Assembly (NCBI GenBank): GCA_965198655.1
Contig: OZ240668.1
Location: forward strand, 558,001 to 622,000
DNA length: 64,000 nucleotides
Direction of reading: 5' to 3'
Source: Lichenicola sp965198655
GTDB lineage: Bacteria; Pseudomonadota; Alphaproteobacteria; Acetobacterales; Acetobacteraceae
Shown here: in pieces, positions 1 through 9,659 of the stretch
Position numbering within the stretch: position 1 is the stretch's first letter
Layout of the letters: each line of letters opens with the position of its first letter
The notes under the pieces: model-generated
The model's input: the letters and a program-made list of their open reading frames with translations, nothing else
What the model was told of the DNA's origin: nothing
Databases searched by the model: none
Translations under genes and position numbers: made by a program

Positions 1-41
1 GCTCCGCTGGTGTCGAACCACATCAGGCATGTGAGAGGCCT

Positions 42-554
42 TCACCGGGCGAGGGCGGGATCAGGATGCCCGTAAACAGCACCACCATCGATGCCGACGT
101 AGGTGGCCTGACGCGCGATTTGTACCCAACTATTACCTCTCTTTTGCCAAACGTCAGTAAATCGGCGAATGAGAAGTTTGCCCGCCATTGGACCGTTAGA
201 CATCACAATGTCTTCGTGTCCCATCTCTATAGCCGCATCGCTTGCGACGAAGAATGCGTCGGTAACCGATTTGACGCTGGAATATGCGAGTTGGTCCCTT
301 CGTATCGAGTCGAACACCTGGGCCCTAGTCAAGATATTGTTGCCCGGGCTGTTAACGACCATATCTGGAGCCCAGAGTTTCTCAAGAACCGCAAAGTCCC
401 GAGTGCCGATGGCTCGGCCGACCGCGCGATCATTGGCATCAATCTGAGTGCGAACCGCGGCGGTGTCCGGCCCTGGGGCCTGCGACCGTGCTCCACTTGC
501 CACCAAAAAGATGAGGAGCGTCGCCATCGTTACTGAACCGAGTATAGATTTCAT
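42..554 (-). CDS. Secreted NTF2-like (SnoaL/DUF4440) protein
   Basis: The 170-residue product begins with a clear Sec signal peptide (charged start, hydrophobic stretch TMATLLIFLVASGA, cleavage near ARS-QA). The rest reads as one small alpha+beta cone domain of the NTF2-like superfamily: an N-terminal helix (VRTQIDANDRAVGRAI), the D-F-A-V-L-E-K-L-W-A-P-D segment typical of DUF4440 proteins, and the closing strand pair around RRFTDVWQKRGNSWVQIARQ. The ATG at 554 has GAGG upstream. Members are usually ligand-binding or of unknown enzymatic role, so substrate is not assignable. Base composition looks lower in GC than the following genes, and it borders a gene-free kilobase, which would fit an acquired segment. 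The family call is fairly sure; function is unknown. Confidence 0.7.
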   Translation of the reverse strand: MKSILGSVTMATLLIFLVASGARSQAPGPDTAAVRTQIDANDRAVGRAIGTRDFAVLEKLWAPDMVVNSPGNNILTRAQVFDSIRRDQLAYSSVKSVTDAFFVASDAAIEMGHEDIVMSNGPMAGKLLIRRFTDVWQKRGNSWVQIARQATYVGIDGGAVYGHPDPALAR

Positions 555-1595
555 CGAATGTGCCTCCCGCTGTGAAGCTTTCGCTGCTTGAAGCCTATGT
601 CAAGGAGTTTGGAATCAGAAGTGGATAGACTCCAAGGTTTGGTCGTTCGGGAACATCCGCACCAGCCTCGATGCTCATCTCCTCTTATCTGGCGAGTTGG
701 AAGGCCGACGTCGCGCAAGGACCGTGTGGGCCTCAACGGCGAGTTCCGGCGAGACCCTGGCGACTGGGTTCCACCACTTGCACGCATCGGCTCCCAGTAG
801 CGGCCGAAAGCAGACAGGCCGCTTTACACCCATATCAATCCAGTGCGGTTCACTGAACTTACTTCCGCTTTCGGGACACCAGGCAAGCCGCTCTAATGGC
901 CGAGATGAGGCGCAAGGCCGCCATCCACGGCCTGAACGACGCTATCCGTCAGCGACTGCGCGCTTGCCGTGACCGGACCGCGCCAGCCCTTTCTCTCGCT
1001 CGGCCGACGAATAAAATTCCCTCGTCTCCACCACTTGGGCAACCCGTCCATGTCGACGTCCGGGCAAGCACCTCCCCTTGGATGCACTCCGCTGCCAGCC
1101 CCCGCCGCAGAACCGCCAGTACGGGATCATGACGCCATCTCGTGACACCATGCCTGAGCGTTCCGCATCCCTCGTCGAACCCCCAAGCCAGCAATTCCAC
1201 TGCACCCTCGCTCTTGGGACAGCGTAATCTCTTCACCCAGGGTCGCCGAGGCAGACCAGCCGCATGCCGATTTACCCCCACCCAACAAGTCGACCGGTCG
1301 ACATGCCTCGCTCAGCCACCCCTCCTCGGCCGGCCTCACATCCGCCCGCCAGTCCTACCCAGTTTGAGGAAGACCCAGTTGAACGAAGCACAGCTCCTGG
1401 AAAGCGGGCACGATGGTCCGGACCTTCGGGACTGACGCGGGGCAGCGATCGGCCAAGAGCTCATGAGATCGGTTGCCACCTGTGGCCGCTGTCCGGCTGC
1501 GACCGCAGCGCGTGCCCTGACCGCCTCTAGTCAGGGAACCGGGAGGCACGGATAGTGCAGGGACCCCATCCTCCAGGCACCGAGGAGCCCGCACG
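555..1595. other. About 1 kb without a recognisable gene
   Basis: Only short open frames occur here on both strands and none has a convincing protein-family signature, consistent codon usage or a ribosome-binding site. Composition is uneven and less GC-biased at third positions than the genes to the right. It may be decayed accessory DNA, but I can name no parent gene or insertion-sequence end in it. The last 50 bases carry the leader of the downstream gamma-glutamyltransferase, with CGAGGAG at 1581-1587. Confidence 0.5.
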
Positions 1596-3485
1596 GTGCG
1601 ACGCCGATCCTTCATCGCCACCCTTCCCGCCGCAGCCCTCGCCGCGCTGCCCTCGTCGCGCGCCGCCGGCCAGCCGCCGGCCCAGCCCGGCCAGCCCGGC
1701 GCGACCACCAGCGCGCCCGGCCAGGGCGGTGCCCCTCCGCCCGGGCCCGATCCGCTACCCGGGTTCCAACCCCCCGGCGCCGACCGTTTCACCCGCCCGG
1801 ACGTGCATGCCGGCGACCGGCCGTTCGGCGCCAGCTTCGCCACCCGCTCCGCCGCCATGGGCTGCAACGGCGCCGCCGGCACCGCGCACCCGATCGCCAC
1901 CCAGGTCGCGATCGAGACGCTCCGCCGCGGCGGCTCGGCGGTGGACGCCGCGGTGGCGGCCAACGCCGCCCTCGGCTTCCTGGAGCCGACCTCCTCCGGG
2001 CTCGGCGGCGACTGCTACGCGATGGTCTGGGACCCGGCGCAGGCCAAGGTGGTCGGCCTGGCCGGCTCCGGCCCCAGCCCGCGCGCCCTGAGCCTGGAGA
2101 CCGCACGAGCCCACGCCCGCAACGGCGCGCTGCCCCCGCTTGGCGCCGTCACCGTGTCGGTGCCGGGCGCGCTGGACGCCTGGTGGACCCTGCACCAGCG
2201 CTACGGGCGCCTGCCCTGGCGCACGCTGTTCGAGCCGGCGATCCAGCTCGCCACCGACGGCGTGCCGCTGCCGCAGATCATCGGCAACTACATCTACCGC
2301 AACCTGCGTGCCTTCGTGCGCCCCGGCTCCGGCGTGGAGGAAACCGCCAACGCGCTGCACACCTACGCCCCGAACGGCCAGGCGCCGCGCGAGGGCGACG
2401 TGTTCCGCAACCCCGACCTGGCCCGCACCTACCGCACGATCGCCGAGGGCGGACGCGACGCGTTCTATGACGGCCCGATCGCCGACACCATCGAGCGGTA
2501 CTTCCGACGCGTCGGCGGCTGGATGACGCGCGACGACCTGCGCCGGCACCATTCGGAGTGGAACGAGCCGCTCGCCACCACCTATCGCGGCGTCACCGTG
2601 CACGGCCTGGCGGAGAACACCCAGGGTGCGGCCACGCTGCAGATGCTCAACATGCTGGAGCGTTTCGACCTGCGCGGCATGGGGTTCCAGTCGGCGGCCT
2701 CGCTGCAGGTGCAGATCGAGGCCAAGCGCCTCGCCTACGAGGACCGCGCCCGCTACTACGCCGACCCGCACTTCTCCAAGGTGCCGTTCGAATGGCTGGT
2801 GTCCAAGGACTACGCCGCCACCCGTGCTGCGCTGATCCGGCCCGACCGCATCAACGCCGCCGTGCGTCCCGGCGACGCGCCCAGCCACGGCGACACCACC
2901 TACTTCACCGTGGCCGACGGCGCCGGCATGATGGTGTCGATGATCCAGTCCAACTTCCGCGGCATGGGCTCGGGCCTGGTGGCGGACGGGCTCGGCTTCA
3001 TGTTCCAGGACCGCGGCCAGTTGTTCTCGCTGCGCGACGGCCACCCCAACCTGTACCAGCCGGGCAAGCGGCCGTTCCAGACCATCATCCCGGGCTTCGC
3101 GACGAAGGACGGCCAGCCCTGGATGAGCTTCGGGGTGATGGGCGGCGACATGCAGCCGATGGGTCAGCAGCAGATCATCGTCAACCGGGTCGATTACGGC
3201 CTCGACGTCCAGGCCGCCGGCGACAGCCCGCGCTGGCACCACGAGGGCTCGTCGCAGAGCATGGGCGAGGACGCGCCGGGCTTCCCGCCCGACGGCATCC
3301 TGCGTCTGGAAACCGGGGTGCCGGCGGCGACCCGGTCGGCCCTGGCGGCGCTGGGCTGGACCCTGCGCCCGTCCGATGGCGGCTACGGCCGCTACGAGTG
3401 CATCGAGCACCGGATGAGCGGCGCCGATCGCGTCTGGGCCGCCGCCAGCGAGATGCGCGCCGACGGCTGCGCGCTCGCGTACTAG
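1596..3485 (+). CDS. Gamma-glutamyltransferase family protein, Tat-exported
   Basis: The 629-residue protein begins at GTG 1596, eight bases after CGAGGAG. It starts with a twin-arginine signal (RRRSFIA followed by a hydrophobic Ala-rich run and a cut near RAAGQ). The body is a gamma-glutamyltransferase: N-terminal SAAMGCNG and HPIATQVAIETLRRGGSAVDAAVA, the conserved SGLGGDCY motif, and the autoprocessing site GDTTYF, where Thr434 would become the N-terminal nucleophile of the small subunit. These enzymes cleave gamma-glutamyl bonds, for example in glutathione, in the periplasm. Length is slightly above the usual 560-600 because of the signal and a Pro/Gly-rich linker (about residues 25-60). 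It appears monocistronic. Whether it acts on glutathione or, as in some relatives, on cephalosporin-type substrates cannot be told from sequence. Confidence 0.88.
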   Translation: MRRRSFIATLPAAALAALPSSRAAGQPPAQPGQPGATTSAPGQGGAPPPGPDPLPGFQPPGADRFTRPDVHAGDRPFGASFATRSAAMGCNGAAGTAHPIATQVAIETLRRGGSAVDAAVAANAALGFLEPTSSGLGGDCYAMVWDPAQAKVVGLAGSGPSPRALSLETARAHARNGALPPLGAVTVSVPGALDAWWTLHQRYGRLPWRTLFEPAIQLATDGVPLPQIIGNYIYRNLRAFVRPGSGVEETANALHTYAPNGQAPREGDVFRNPDLARTYRTIAEGGRDAFYDGPIADTIERYFRRVGGWMTRDDLRRHHSEWNEPLATTYRGVTVHGLAENTQGAATLQMLNMLERFDLRGMGFQSAASLQVQIEAKRLAYEDRARYYADPHFSKVPFEWLVSKDYAATRAALIRPDRINAAVRPGDAPSHGDTTYFTVADGAGMMVSMIQSNFRGMGSGLVADGLGFMFQDRGQLFSLRDGHPNLYQPGKRPFQTIIPGFATKDGQPWMSFGVMGGDMQPMGQQQIIVNRVDYGLDVQAAGDSPRWHHEGSSQSMGEDAPGFPPDGILRLETGVPAATRSALAALGWTLRPSDGGYGRYECIEHRMSGADRVWAAASEMRADGCALAY

Positions 3486-3691
3486 GAGAGCCTCGGAACA
3501 GCGCGGCGAACTTGGGAAAGGCCGGAACGTGGTCCTTTCCGGATCGATGGCCTATCGTCCCGGCCCGACCGGGGACGGTCATCGCCAGGCCGCCGGGTAG
3601 CGAGCGGCAGGCGCACCCTGTATAGGGCCCTCCGCCCGGCCCGCCCGTGGCGCCTCCGCCGGGCGGCGTCCGCCCGGCCAGGAACGATCGG

Positions 3692-6067
3692 ATGCACATG
3701 CCGGGCCTCGCCATCTTCACCATCTGCTCGAACAACTACGTGTCGATGGCGCGGATCCTGATCGAGACCGCTCGCCTGCATCATCCCGAGGCGACCCACT
3801 ACCTGTGCCTGGCCGACCGCCGGCTGGCGGAGCCGGAGTTCTACCCGCCCGGCTGCACCGTGGTGCCGGCCGAGGCGCTGGACATCCCGGACTTCGAGGA
3901 GTTCCGCTTCCGCTACGACGTGATGGAGCTCAACACCGCGCTCAAGCCGTTCATGGTCCGCCACCTGCTCGCCCGCGGACACGACCATGTCCTGTATTTC
4001 GATCCCGACATCGAGATCTTCCGGCCGGTGGAGAGCGTGACCACGGCGCTGCGCGAGGGCGCGTCTTTCGTGCTCACCCCGCATGTCTGCGCCCCGGCCG
4101 AGGGCAGCGCGTTTCCCGACGACATCGGCATCATGCAGGCTGGCGTGTTCAACCTCGGCTTCCTCGGCGTCGGCGCCACGCCGGAAACCGAGCCGTTGCT
4201 GCGCTGGTGGTCGCGCCGCCTCGAACACCAGTGCCTGAACGACCAGCCCGGCGGCATCTTCGTCGACCAGAAGTTCATGGACCTGCTGCCGGGCTTCGCC
4301 GCCCGCCTGCACATCCTGCGCGACCCGACGCTGAACGTCGCCTACTGGAACCTGTCCCAGCGCGTCCTGCGTCGCGACGGGGACGCGTGGACCGTCGACG
4401 GGCAGCCCTTGACCTTCTTCCACTACAGCGGGATCAGCCCCGCCGACACCACGCGGCTGTCCAAGTACACCGACGGCTTCCGGGGAGCCGCGATGGACGC
4501 GGACCTGCGGGCCCTGGTCGAGCGCTATGCCGAGCGCCTGCGCGACAACGGGCACGGCGGGGTCCCGAACGGCTCCTATGCCTGGGGCCGGTTCCCGTCC
4601 GGCACCCCGATCACCCCGTTCGTCCGCCGGCTGTTCCGCGAGGACCACCTGGTCTGGCCGGGCGATCCCATGGACAGCTTCGAGGAGCACCTGCAGCGCA
4701 GCACGGCCCGGCCCTGGAGCGGCCGGTTCGGCGGCGCCGTCACCAACCTCATGACTGGGCTGCACGCCCGGGAGCGCTGGCTGAACGAGCGCTTCTCCAC
4801 CGAGCGCGAGGAGGATGCGCGCGCGTTCCTGGACTGGGTGGTCAAGCACGCCGAGCCCCTCGTCGGCGACCCGCGCCTGGTCGAGCCGATCGCGGAACGG
4901 TTCGGCGCCCTGTCCCTGCCGCCGCGGCAGGCGCCGCCGAAGCGCGCGGCGGACGAGCCCGACATCGACGTGGTCGGCTACCTGCGCCTGGCGCTCGGGC
5001 TCGGCGAGGCGGGACGGCTGACGCTGCGGGCGCTCGAACATGCCGGGCTGGCAGCGCGCGGAGTCGCGACCGCGCTGAACTCGAACTCCACCGCCAACGA
5101 CGAGAGCTGTGCGCCCCTGCTGGTGCAGGAGGCGATTGCGCCGGTGACGGTGTTCAGCATCAACGCCGACCAGATCGGGCAGGTGATCGCGAGCCTGGAC
5201 GGTCGGCTGCGTCCCGACGCCTACCGCATCATGACGCCGTTCTGGGAACTGTCCGTGCTGCCCGATCCCTGGGTCCCGGCGTTCGACCTGGTGGACGAGG
5301 TGTGGGCGCCGACCCGCTTCATCCAGGCCACCCTGATGCGCCGACTGCACAAGCCGGTGATCCGCATGCCGCTGATGCTGGAGTTCGCCGCCCCGGCGCC
5401 GCTGCCGCGGGCGAGCTGGGGCCTGCCGGAGGACGCGTTCCTGTTCTTCTTCGCGTTCGACTACTTCTCCTTCGTCGAGCGCAAGAACCCGCTCGCGGTG
5501 GTCGACGCGTTCCGCCGCGCCTTCCGCCGCCGCCCGGGCGGCCCACGGGCGGCGCTGGTGCTCAAGACGCTGAACGCCGACAAGGCGCCGGCGGAGAAGC
5601 GCGCGCTGCTCGACGTCCTGCGCGACGATCCCGACATCGTCCTGGTCGAGCGGACGCTGACCCGCCAGGACAGCCTCGCCCTGATCGCCGCCTGCAACGC
5701 CGTGGTCTCGCTGCATCGCAGCGAGGGGCTGGGCCTGCTGGTGTCCGAGGCGATGGTGCTCGGCAAGCCGGTGATCGCCACCGACTATTCCGCGACCACC
5801 GAGCTGGTCTCGTGCGGCACCGGCTATCCCGTGGATTGCCGCCTCGTCGCGGTGGGGCCAGGTGAGTATCCGTTCCACGAGAACCAGCTTTGGGCCGATC
5901 CCGATCTCGACCACGCCGCCTGGCAGATGCGTGCCGTGGCCCAGGGCGGCGAGGCGGTCGCCGCCCGCGTCGCCGCCGCGCGCGCCCACATCGCCGGCGA
6001 GTACGGGGCGCATGCCGTCGCGTGCCGCCAGCGCGACCGCCTGCGGCTGATCGGCCTGTCCGCATGA
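3692..6067 (+). CDS. Two-domain glycosyltransferase (GT-A-like plus GT4)
   Basis: I start this gene at ATG 3692, preceded by AGGAA; a longer frame from GTG 3647 adds 15 unlikely Pro/Arg-rich residues. The product is 791 residues. Residues 1 to about 330 look like a nucleotide-sugar transferase domain: it opens with a beta strand (LAIFTICSNNY) and holds the metal-binding-like D-x-D of LYFDPDIEIF. Residues from about 430 to the end are a GT-B, GT4-type transferase: VDEVWAPTRF, the donor-site stretch FVERKNPLAVVDAF, and the E-x7-E motif around HRSEGLGLLVSEAM. It overlaps the next methyltransferase gene by ATGA, so the two are co-translated. Likely role: adding two sugars during synthesis of a surface polysaccharide or glycolipid. 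Donors and acceptor are unknown. Confidence 0.82.
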   Translation: MHMPGLAIFTICSNNYVSMARILIETARLHHPEATHYLCLADRRLAEPEFYPPGCTVVPAEALDIPDFEEFRFRYDVMELNTALKPFMVRHLLARGHDHVLYFDPDIEIFRPVESVTTALREGASFVLTPHVCAPAEGSAFPDDIGIMQAGVFNLGFLGVGATPETEPLLRWWSRRLEHQCLNDQPGGIFVDQKFMDLLPGFAARLHILRDPTLNVAYWNLSQRVLRRDGDAWTVDGQPLTFFHYSGISPADTTRLSKYTDGFRGAAMDADLRALVERYAERLRDNGHGGVPNGSYAWGRFPSGTPITPFVRRLFREDHLVWPGDPMDSFEEHLQRSTARPWSGRFGGAVTNLMTGLHARERWLNERFSTEREEDARAFLDWVVKHAEPLVGDPRLVEPIAERFGALSLPPRQAPPKRAADEPDIDVVGYLRLALGLGEAGRLTLRALEHAGLAARGVATALNSNSTANDESCAPLLVQEAIAPVTVFSINADQIGQVIASLDGRLRPDAYRIMTPFWELSVLPDPWVPAFDLVDEVWAPTRFIQATLMRRLHKPVIRMPLMLEFAAPAPLPRASWGLPEDAFLFFFAFDYFSFVERKNPLAVVDAFRRAFRRRPGGPRAALVLKTLNADKAPAEKRALLDVLRDDPDIVLVERTLTRQDSLALIAACNAVVSLHRSEGLGLLVSEAMVLGKPVIATDYSATTELVSCGTGYPVDCRLVAVGPGEYPFHENQLWADPDLDHAAWQMRAVAQGGEAVAARVAAARAHIAGEYGAHAVACRQRDRLRLIGLSA

Positions 6068-7650
6068 CCCGAACGGAGGAGGCCGCGGCGCCGGCCGACC
6101 CCTTGATCTCCTACAGCATCAACGCCGAGGACGTGCTGCTGCGACGCGTCTTCGCCGGCCGCCGGACCGGCTTCTTCGTCGACGTCGGCGCCGAGCACCC
6201 GGTGAACGGCAACGACCTGTTCGGGCTGTACCAGCTCGGCTGGCGCGGCATCAACATCGAGCCGAACCCGGCCTATTTCGCGCTCCTGGTGCAGCAGCGC
6301 CCGGAGGACCTGAACCTGCAGCTCTTCCTGTCGGACCAGCCCGCCGACGCGCTGCCCTTCTTCATCGTCGAGAACACCGGCCTGTCCACCGGCGACGCCG
6401 CGCAGGCGGCGATCCATGCCGGGCAGGGAACGGACGTGCACCGCGTCGAGGTCAGGGCGGTGACGCTGAAGCAGGTGCTCGACGAGGCGTCACCTCCCGC
6501 GATCGACATCCTCAAGATCGACGTGGAGGGCTTCGAGGAGCGGGTGCTGCGCGGCAACGACTGGGACCGCTACCGCCCGTCGCTGATCCTGCTCGAGGCC
6601 ACGCTGCCGAACAGCCCGGTGCGTCGGCAGACCACGATCACCGCGTATCTCGAAGGCCTCGGCTACCGCTTCGTGCACCATGACGGCCTGAACGACTTCT
6701 TCGTCGAGAAGGACTTCGTCCCGCCGCCGGACTGCTTCCGCGCGCCCAACGTGTTCGACAACGTCCTGCGCTGGGACACGGTGGCGCTGCGCGACACCTA
6801 TGACGACCTGCGCGCTCAATTCACGGGCGTCGAGGACTATGCCAGGACGCTGGAAGGCGAGCGCGACAGCATGAGCGGTATGCTGCTGGAGAAGCAGCGA
6901 TCCGAACAGCGTCTGTCCGAGGCCCTGGATGCGACCAGCCAGGTCGCGATCAACCTTCTCGCCAATGATATGGAACAGGTGGACATGGCTCTCGCCAAAG
7001 CCGGTCTGGTTCCCGTGCCGGGACAGGCCACGGAGCCCGAGGCGACCGGGCGCGACCTGGTGGTGGTCGAGAGTCCGCAGACGGCCGCCGTAGATAACCA
7101 GCACCTGCTGGCGATCCAGTTGCAGATGGTGCAGGCCCGCCTGGGAACGCTGCAGCGGGAGAAGGAGCGCCTCGACGAGCTGGTCAAGGACCTGCAGTTT
7201 CAGAACCGCCGACTGCTGGCCGGCAACGAGCAGCTGCAGGGCGAGCGCCTCGCGCTGCATCGGGCGCTCGACCAGGCACGCGAACAGGCCGGGATGCTGA
7301 TCGAGACCCGGCGCGCGGTCGGCGAGCTGCAGCGCCTGATCGGTGACGAGACCGCCGTCAGGACGGAGAAGGCCGACGCGGCCGCCGCTCGGCTGGAGCG
7401 GGCGCAGGCCGAGGCGCTCCGAATCGAGCAGGAGAACGAGAAGGCCGCGCTGCAGCAGACCGAGCGGATCGAGCAGGAGCGCCGGCAGCGCGTGACCGAG
7501 CGCTATGGCGGCGCGCCCGCTGCCAGCCTCCCCGCTGCTAGCGTTGACGGCGACGCGCTCATGCTCCAGGCGCTGTACGCCTCGACGTCCTGGAAGCTGA
7601 CCCGGCCGGTCCGCGTGCTGGGCCGGCTGTTCCGGCCGGGCCGGTCGTGA
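6064..7650 (+). CDS. FkbM-family methyltransferase with long C-terminal coiled coil
   Basis: The ATG at 6064 overlaps the preceding stop (ATGA), giving 528 residues. Residues 1 to about 220 form a SAM-dependent FkbM methyltransferase: motif I FVDVGAEHP, GINIEPNPAYF for the ribose-binding acidic loop, and the ILKIDVEGFEERVL signature. FkbM members O-methylate sugars or polyketides. From about residue 260 to 490 the sequence is rich in Glu, Gln, Arg and Leu and reads as an extended coiled coil. The last residues contain SWKLTRPVRVLGRL, a tail seen on many surface-polysaccharide glycosyltransferases, which probably marks membrane or complex association. Together with the upstream transferase this looks like a capping or modification enzyme whose coiled coil may act as a ruler or scaffold. 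That role is inference. Confidence 0.85.
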   Translation: MTRTEEAAAPADPLISYSINAEDVLLRRVFAGRRTGFFVDVGAEHPVNGNDLFGLYQLGWRGINIEPNPAYFALLVQQRPEDLNLQLFLSDQPADALPFFIVENTGLSTGDAAQAAIHAGQGTDVHRVEVRAVTLKQVLDEASPPAIDILKIDVEGFEERVLRGNDWDRYRPSLILLEATLPNSPVRRQTTITAYLEGLGYRFVHHDGLNDFFVEKDFVPPPDCFRAPNVFDNVLRWDTVALRDTYDDLRAQFTGVEDYARTLEGERDSMSGMLLEKQRSEQRLSEALDATSQVAINLLANDMEQVDMALAKAGLVPVPGQATEPEATGRDLVVVESPQTAAVDNQHLLAIQLQMVQARLGTLQREKERLDELVKDLQFQNRRLLAGNEQLQGERLALHRALDQAREQAGMLIETRRAVGELQRLIGDETAVRTEKADAAAARLERAQAEALRIEQENEKAALQQTERIEQERRQRVTERYGGAPAASLPAASVDGDALMLQALYASTSWKLTRPVRVLGRLFRPGRS

Positions 7651-7663
7651 TGGGAGGGCAGAC

Positions 7664-8665
7664 CTACCCGTCCTGCCCTTGCATCGCCTGCGCCGACGGC
7701 AGGTGCCGCTCGACCAGGTAGAGCGGCCGCTGCTTCACCTCGTTGAATACCCGTCCAAGGTATTCCCCGATCACGCCCAGCGTCATCAACTGCACCCCGC
7801 CCATGAACAGGATCACCGCCATCAGGCTGGGATAGCCTGCGACCGAATTGCCGAACAGCAGCGTCCGGACGACGAGCTGGCCGCCGAACAGGAGGGCCGC
7901 CACCGCGGTGAACAGGCCGATATAGGTGGCGATCTTGAGCGGCAGCACGGTGAAGCCGGTGATGCCCTCCAGCGCCAGGTTCCACAGCGTCCAGTAGGTC
8001 CAGCTCGAGCGTCCGGCCGCGCGCGGCGCGCGGTCGTAGAGCACCGCCCGGCTCGGGTAGCCGACCCAGGCGAACAGGCCCTTCATGAAGCGGTGATGCT
8101 CGCGCAGCCGAAGCAGGGCGTCCACGCTGCGCCGGCTCATCAGGCGGAAGTCGCCGCTGTCGGGCGGAAGCGCCACGCGGGTGCTGAGCCGTCCCATCAC
8201 CCGGTAGAACGCCTTGGCGGTGCGGAGGCGGACCAGGCTTTCGCCCGACCGGCGGCGGCGTCGGGCATAGACCACATCGATGCCTTGCCGCCACACCGAG
8301 ACCAGCTCCGGGATCAGCTCCGGCGGGTCCTGCAGGTCGGCATCGATCACCACCACCGCCCCGGTGGCGGCGGCATGGTCGAGCCCGGCGGTCATGGCGA
8401 TCTCCTTGCCGAAGTTGCGCGACAGGTTGAGCAGCGCAACGCTTGGATCGGCGGCGGCCAGACGCTCCAGGACGCCGAGCGTGTCATCGTTGCTGCCGTC
8501 GTTGACGTAGACGACCTCCCAGCCCTCTCCCACTGATTGCATGACAGCCGACAGGCGCCGGTGGAAAGCCGGCAGCCCGATCCCCTCGTTGAAGCAAGGC
8601 ACGACGATGCTGATGAAGGGAGAACGCCGCGATCTCTCCTGGACCTGAGGGGCGGACATGATCAT
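7664..8665 (-). CDS. GT2 family polyprenyl-phosphate glycosyltransferase
   Basis: Chosen start is ATG 8665 with AAGG just upstream; an in-frame ATG lies at 8659. The roughly 333-residue product has the GT2 fold opening ISIVVPCFNEG, the conserved VYVNDGSNDDT, the metal-binding VVIDADLQDPPELI, and two predicted membrane helices near the C-terminus (about residues 230-300, ending IGEYLGRVFNEV). This is the architecture of DPM1/GtrB-type enzymes that transfer a sugar from a nucleotide donor to undecaprenyl phosphate at the inner face of the membrane. It is convergent with the FkbM gene, 13 bases apart, and transcribed opposite to the rest of the cluster. Lipid-linked sugars from it could feed the large membrane proteins further right. 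The exact sugar is unknown. Confidence 0.87.
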   Translation of the reverse strand: MIMSAPQVQERSRRSPFISIVVPCFNEGIGLPAFHRRLSAVMQSVGEGWEVVYVNDGSNDDTLGVLERLAAADPSVALLNLSRNFGKEIAMTAGLDHAAATGAVVVIDADLQDPPELIPELVSVWRQGIDVVYARRRRRSGESLVRLRTAKAFYRVMGRLSTRVALPPDSGDFRLMSRRSVDALLRLREHHRFMKGLFAWVGYPSRAVLYDRAPRAAGRSSWTYWTLWNLALEGITGFTVLPLKIATYIGLFTAVAALLFGGQLVVRTLLFGNSVAGYPSLMAVILFMGGVQLMTLGVIGEYLGRVFNEVKQRPLYLVERHLPSAQAMQGQDG

Positions 8666-8804
8666 GGAAGCCTTCTCACGGTCGTGCCGCCATGCGACCA
8701 CAACCGGTCGATCGGCCATGGATCCTGCCGGGCTCCGAGCTGTCACAGGCGACGGAAACGAGGATGGCCTGTATATTGGAGCCGAGGCTAGAAGAGGAGT
8801 GTTC

Positions 8805-9659
8805 GTGGTCGACCTGCGCACCTTGCTCCGGCGCTATGGCAGTCGCGCTTCGGACCCTGCCCCCGTCGCGTCCGACCGGAGCACGAGACCCGGACGACTG
8901 GTCGGTGTTGGACATAGTCATCTCCAGGCCATCCAGGACGCCTGCCAGCTCAGGCAGCAGGCCGATCCTGCGCAGGCTCCCAGGCCAGGTTTCGTGCAGC
9001 TGCTGGCGCCGGAGCTGACGCCGACGTTGATGCCGAACGGCAGCCTGAACCCGAACGTTCTCGCCGCCATCTCAAGCGCGACAACTGCCGACGACCACTC
9101 CGAACCGTTCTTGTTCGATTGCGTATCCGGCAACGAGTACCATTTCATTGGACTGGTTAATCATCCACGTCCATTCGACTTCGTGCTGCCGAGCCGGCCA
9201 GAACTCCCGCTTGGACGAGGGACGGAAATCATCCCGTCGGACCTGATGCGTCAGTCCCTGCAAGCGCAGATGAGGCATGCGCTGGCAATCCTGACCGCGT
9301 TGGCACGGAGCCTGCCACACCGCTTCTGGCACGTTCAATCGCCCCCACCCCTGCCCGACAACGACCACATCCGGCTGCACCCGACGCACTTTGCCGATCA
9401 GGTTGCCGAGCATGGCATATCGCCGCCGAGCCTGCGGATGAAGCTCTGGGTGCTGCAGTCGGAGATCTATCGCGACCACTGCGAGGCGATGGGGATCGGT
9501 TTCCTGCCGGTACCGGATGGAGCCGTGGATGCCGAAGGGTTTCTTGACCAACGCGGTTGGCTGCCAGACCCGGCCCATGCGAACAACTGGTATGGCGAGC
9601 TTGTGGTCCGTCAACTCGATGCCTTGACAAACGTCGTGCGGCAGGAATCGCTGTCATGA
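8805..9659 (+). CDS. SGNH-fold hydrolase/acyltransferase-like protein
   Basis: I start at GTG 8805, which follows GAGGAG by five bases; the open frame extends further left but that part overlaps the divergent GT2 gene. The 284-residue product has VGVGHSHLQAI with Ser38 in the position of the SGNH nucleophile, and a C-terminal DPAHANNWYGE with Asp255 and His258 spaced like the block V Asp-x-x-His catalytic pair. There is no signal peptide, so it is likely cytoplasmic. Its stop overlaps the start of the GSCFA gene by four bases, and GSCFA proteins are the same superfamily, so the two may form a pair that adds or removes acyl groups on a saccharide. The SGNH call is from motifs only; the central region matches nothing I know. 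Confidence 0.65.
   Translation: MVDLRTLLRRYGSRASDPAPVASDRSTRPGRLVGVGHSHLQAIQDACQLRQQADPAQAPRPGFVQLLAPELTPTLMPNGSLNPNVLAAISSATTADDHSEPFLFDCVSGNEYHFIGLVNHPRPFDFVLPSRPELPLGRGTEIIPSDLMRQSLQAQMRHALAILTALARSLPHRFWHVQSPPPLPDNDHIRLHPTHFADQVAEHGISPPSLRMKLWVLQSEIYRDHCEAMGIGFLPVPDGAVDAEGFLDQRGWLPDPAHANNWYGELVVRQLDALTNVVRQESLS

Noticed and set aside
7653..7680. GGGCAG...CTGCCC inverted repeat between the convergent FkbM and GT2 genes as a terminator
   Set aside because: The six-base stem has an 11-base loop and no T-tract; most of it lies within the end of the GT2 gene.
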